NCBI GenBank assembly: GCA_023150945.1
Contig: JAKLJX010000004.1
Coordinates: forward strand, 186,001-250,000
Length of the DNA: 64,000 nt
Direction of reading: 5' to 3'
DNA from: a bacterium
Lineage (GTDB): Bacteria > Zhuqueibacterota > Zhuqueibacteria > Zhuqueibacterales > Zhuqueibacteraceae
The notes below the pieces were generated by a model. That model had not been told where the DNA came from, ran no database searches, and was given only the letters and a program-made list of their open reading frames with translations. Below, piece after piece: positions 61,230 to 64,000 of this stretch. Position 1 is the stretch's first letter. The number at the start of each line of letters is the position of its first letter. The position numbers were made by a program, and so were the translations under genes.

Positions 61230-62255
61230 CTAGTGCTTTCCTCGATTGCGCAGATTGGCATCCCAATACTGTATCCAGGCTTCCGAGCTGTCGGCGAAGA
61301 GCTGCCAATTCATGGGCAACGCCGGAAACTGGGCGGGATCGGTTTCCGCAGGAAATTGCGAGAAGTCCAGATCTTTGCGCGCGGGAATGCGCCAATAAGC
61401 ACGCGCGGCATGAAGGAAAGATTCGGGCGAGGTGATGAACTCGTAAAATTGCCGTGCCAGTTCGGGATGTTTGGCGCCGGCAATGATTGCCAGGCCTTCC
61501 GGCACCAGCGGCACGCCGCTGCGCGGCACGACATAGTCGAAGGGATAGCCGTAGGTGTTGGCCTGCAGCGGCACATCGGGATGATTCCACAGCGTGAACG
61601 CCGCGCCGCCGCGCGCCAGCGCCAAATAAAGCAGGGCGGGATTGGCGGCATAGGATTTGGTGTTGGCGTCCAGCCGGCGGAGCCAGTCAAAACCGGCGGC
61701 AGTGGAGCCGGTTTCGCGATACGCCCGGTAGATCATGGTGAAAAAAATCGCGCGCATGGTGCCGGAGGCGAGCGGATCACGCAGCACAATCTGATCTCGC
61801 CATTTTTCCGACAGCACCTCGTCCCAATCCTGCGGCGCGGTCGCGCGCGTCAGCTTGTCGCGGTTGAACATGATGATTTCGGGCGTGATCCAGGTGCCGT
61901 ACCAATGGTCTTGCGGATCGTGAAACGCCGAATCAACCGCGGCCGCCCAGGAGGGACGATAGGCTTGCAGCAACCCCTCGCGCGCCGCCTGCATGAACGT
62001 GGGCGCTGGCGCGCCCCACCATATGTCACCCTGGGGATTGGCTTTCTCCGAGCGCACGCGATCGAGCACATCTTGTGCACCCATGTCGAACCAATCGACT
62101 TTCACGCCGGGATGGGCGGCCTCGAAGCGCCGGGCAAAATCCTCCAACAATTCCTTGCCATGCGGCGAATAAACCACCAGACTTTTTTCCGATTGACTGC
62201 CACAGCCGGCAGCGAGGAGGGAGAGAAGTAGGAGATGAAAGAGAGAGAGTCGCAA
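61230..62255 (-). CDS. iron(III)/phosphonate-type substrate-binding lipoprotein
   Basis: A lipoprotein of about 341 residues: LLLLSLLAAGCGS holds the lipobox, which attaches it to the membrane. The mature domain begins LVVYSPHGKELLEDFARRFEAAHPGVKVDWFDMGAQDVLDRV, the pattern of Fe(III)- or 2-aminoethylphosphonate-binding proteins, with WWGAPAPTFMQA and LARGGAAFTLWNHPDVP further on. TTG 62255 is chosen because AAGGGA lies six bases upstream and the signal peptide becomes compact; GTG 62282 is an alternative. First gene of the importer operon. The residues do not decide between iron and phosphonate. Confidence 0.88.
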   Translation of the reverse strand: MRLSLFHLLLLSLLAAGCGSQSEKSLVVYSPHGKELLEDFARRFEAAHPGVKVDWFDMGAQDVLDRVRSEKANPQGDIWWGAPAPTFMQAAREGLLQAYRPSWAAAVDSAFHDPQDHWYGTWITPEIIMFNRDKLTRATAPQDWDEVLSEKWRDQIVLRDPLASGTMRAIFFTMIYRAYRETGSTAAGFDWLRRLDANTKSYAANPALLYLALARGGAAFTLWNHPDVPLQANTYGYPFDYVVPRSGVPLVPEGLAIIAGAKHPELARQFYEFITSPESFLHAARAYWRIPARKDLDFSQFPAETDPAQFPALPMNWQLFADSSEAWIQYWDANLRNRGKH

Positions 62256-62430
62256 GTGCTTTCCCTTCAGCAAGAGTACCACGAGGTATTGGCATTACGG
62301 GCCGGGGAACCCGCAGTGGGAACGCGGCGGTGCGTGCGCCCGCGCGCCGCGGCGTTCGGCCATGCCGACTGCCCCGCGAGTGCTGGCGACCGGCGCTGGT
62401 GTGCTGCCGCGTTGTCGCTGCCGGCAAGAT

Positions 62431-63558
62431 TCAATCATCCGCCGCCAGTTCACGGCGGAACTCGCAGCGCAACGCCGCCGAGTAGCCGGCCTGTCCGCCG
62501 GCATCCACACATTTCAAACGATATTCGTAGAGGCCGGTGCGCTCCGGGTAATCAATGAAATGATAAACCACGTCATGGGTGCTGGTGCCGGTCGCCGGCA
62601 CGAATCCAACTCTCGCAAACGGCGCAGCAGAAGTGGCGTCGCGACGCTGAATCTCAAACCCATGCAGGTTGTCTTCGCGCGCAGTTTCCCAGCGGATTTC
62701 CAGACCCTGGTCAGCGCTGCGGCGGACCTGCCAGCTCGCGAGGCGCGCGCCGCTGGCCGAGGCACGCCAAACCATCTGCCAGCCCGCCTCGGCGCGTTCA
62801 GCCCGGCGGCCGATGCCCGCATGCTGAAGCGCATCGAAATTCCACAAGCCGAGTGTACCGCGATCTTTCAGCAGCGGCCGCGCCGGTTGAAAGCCAGCCG
62901 GATGATAACGCGGCCAGGCGGAAATGCGCACATCGTCAACCTTGCCGGCGAAAGGCGAGACGCCTGAAACGCCGCCGAGGTTCAAAGCAAAACGCCCGGG
63001 CCAAACCGGCGGAGCTGGACAATTCATGCTTGCGAGCTGCATGCCGTCAAGAAACAATCGCAACTGCGGCGCTTGCGCCTGGGCGCGGTCGAAAACCAAA
63101 GCCAGATGGCGCCAACCTTGGACCGCATTGTTCGCGACCGCGGTCAGCACAACGGACGAGCCGGGCAGAGCCAGTTCTGCCACATAATGCCCGGCCGCCT
63201 CGCGCTGCAACCGGCAAAAGAATCGACCGGTGCCGGACTCCAACAGCGCAAGCAGCGGGGCCGGCGCAGACGATTCTTCCGTCTGGAACCAGAATTCAAT
63301 CGTGAAACCGGGCCAGTTAGCCATGGCCGCAGTATCGGCGCTCAAGCCAATGGCGGCGCGTTCAAGCCTGCGCAACGGCGCTTGGGAGAAAAAGTCGAAC
63401 CACCCTCCCGCATCCTGTTGTTCGACGACCACCGGCCCGGAAAAGGTCAGGCAGCCGTCGCTGCGCCACGGGGTTTGAGTAGAAAGGGGAAGGACAACCA
63501 GGGCAGTCAGGAACGTCGCGATCGAAACAACTCTCTTCACCGGCGCTTGCTTCTCCAC
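62431..63558 (-). CDS. exported LamG-domain protein with fibronectin-like C-terminus
   Basis: A 375-residue exported protein. A signal peptide (VVSIATFLTALVVLPLSTQ) is followed by a concanavalin/LamG jelly-roll domain (about 60-220: FTIEFWFQTEE, HLALVFDRAQAQ, LFLDGMQLASM, GKVDDVRISAWPRY) and a fibronectin III-like domain (LEIRWETAREDNLHGFEIQRRDATS, YEYRLKCVDAGGQAGYSA). It has no sorting domain or membrane anchor at the C-terminus. A carbohydrate or matrix binding role is possible. It starts at GTG 63558 with no good ribosome-binding site, so the start is not secure. Confidence 0.75.
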   Translation of the reverse strand: MEKQAPVKRVVSIATFLTALVVLPLSTQTPWRSDGCLTFSGPVVVEQQDAGGWFDFFSQAPLRRLERAAIGLSADTAAMANWPGFTIEFWFQTEESSAPAPLLALLESGTGRFFCRLQREAAGHYVAELALPGSSVVLTAVANNAVQGWRHLALVFDRAQAQAPQLRLFLDGMQLASMNCPAPPVWPGRFALNLGGVSGVSPFAGKVDDVRISAWPRYHPAGFQPARPLLKDRGTLGLWNFDALQHAGIGRRAERAEAGWQMVWRASASGARLASWQVRRSADQGLEIRWETAREDNLHGFEIQRRDATSAAPFARVGFVPATGTSTHDVVYHFIDYPERTGLYEYRLKCVDAGGQAGYSAALRCEFRRELAADD

Positions 63559-63681
63559 TTTTCACATGAAGTTGATCTTGCTTGTCAGGCGACTTGAGGG
63601 GGGCGGCACAAAGGAGGTCGAGTCTAATTTCAAGCCGCGTTAAGATAGAAGAATCGTGCTGAGAAGCAAGCGCTATTTTGC

Positions 63682-64000
63682 CTACAGCCAGCCGTTCTCG
63701 CGATACCATTCCACGGTTTGCTTGAGGCCCTCGGCGAGCGGAATTTCCGTGACAAAACCGAGTTGTTGTTTGGCCTTCTCACCGGAGAATGCCCAGCCGG
63801 CTTGCCGCATTTCACGAATCTTGTCGAAGTTCAACAGTGCCGGTTTGCGCACGATCTTGGCCACCAACTCGCTCACCGCGGCCACCACCGGCGTCACCGC
63901 CTCCGGCACGGTGATCGCAATCGACTTTTTGCCCAGCGCCTGTGCGATTGCCAGGCCGAGTTCGTTCCATTCATATGGCTCGGGGTTGGTGAGGAAGTAG
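63682..64000 (-). CDS. C-terminal part of an NAD-dependent epimerase/dehydratase
   Basis: The frame runs in from beyond the right edge and ends at 63682. About 105 residues are visible: YFLTNPEPYEWNELGLAIAQALG, then ITVPEAVTPVVAAVSELVAKIV, and QAGWAFSGEKAKQQLGFVTEIPLAEGLKQTVEWYRENGWL. The last segment is the typical C-terminal end of short-chain (extended SDR) sugar epimerase-like proteins, where the substrate-binding lobe ends in a helix with WYRENGWL. The Rossmann NAD-binding half lies outside the window, so the substrate is unknown. Confidence 0.85.
   Translation of the reverse strand, partial: YFLTNPEPYEWNELGLAIAQALGKKSIAITVPEAVTPVVAAVSELVAKIVRKPALLNFDKIREMRQAGWAFSGEKAKQQLGFVTEIPLAEGLKQTVEWYRENGWL

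Overview
The window looks like part of a chromosome from a GC-rich, Gram-negative bacterium of the FCB superphylum (Bacteroidota, Ignavibacteria, Calditrichota, KSB1 and relatives). The evidence is three large exported proteins ending in FlgD-like or type IX secretion sorting domains (FPNPFNPET-type or gliding-motility type), a GWxTD-domain protein, a one-component-style propeller histidine kinase, two bactofilins, an OmpA/OprP-type outer-membrane repertoire and a 1040-residue protease/propeller/barrel protein. No ribosomal or phylogenetic marker is present, so the phylum is an inference. There is one tRNA (Leu-CAA) and no rRNA, CRISPR array or recognisable transposase.

Layout. 1-2.5 kb: the end of an antitoxin gene and a VapC-type PIN toxin, meeting tail to tail an ABC ATPase and its membrane-fusion adaptor with no permease alongside. 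3-13.8 kb, minus strand: propeller histidine kinase, arylamine N-acetyltransferase, M4 thermolysin-like protease with sorting domain, outer-membrane barrel, small zinc ribbon, lipoprotein and di-heme cytochrome c. 14-20.4 kb, minus strand: a sulfate module of Rrf2 regulator, YezD-like protein, OprP-type porin, sulfate-binding protein, CysT, CysW and CysA, with a perfect palindrome in front of yezD as likely operator. 20.6-27.6 kb: an acyl carrier protein and a FabH/type III PKS-like synthase, divergent from a tightly overlapping plus-strand run of membrane and periplasmic proteins, a ferric-reductase/Rieske fusion, OlsB-like and OlsA/PlsC-like acyltransferases and an alpha/beta hydrolase. 28-41 kb, mostly plus strand: M48 protease, esterase, TrpF-like protein, DUF2339 protein, M55 D-aminopeptidase, tRNA-Leu, CAP-domain protein, histidine phosphatase, DUF4920 lipoprotein and a secreted choice-of-anchor-type protein. 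41.9-44.2 kb: NodU-type carbamoyltransferase with an SxtJ-like membrane protein. 44.2-49.4 kb, minus strand: small membrane protein, GWxTD protein and the protease/propeller/barrel protein. 50-58 kb: RlmB-like methyltransferase, a lipoprotein, a densely structured gap that I read as a candidate non-coding RNA, a giant Ig-like sorting protein and two bactofilins. 58.3-62.3 kb: a complete FbpABC-type ABC importer. The right edge holds a LamG-domain protein and the end of an NAD-dependent epimerase.

The least explained parts are: (i) 52.1-52.7 kb, where 5' and 3' ends can pair, several perfect helices nest inside, and an intrinsic terminator follows; (ii) a 74-bp dispersed repeat in three copies whose differences fall mainly at third codon positions of a micro-ORF frame; (iii) the lipid/redox cluster at 20.6-27.6 kb; and (iv) the Rrf2/YezD palindrome. 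Several intergenic regions also carry palindromic elements.
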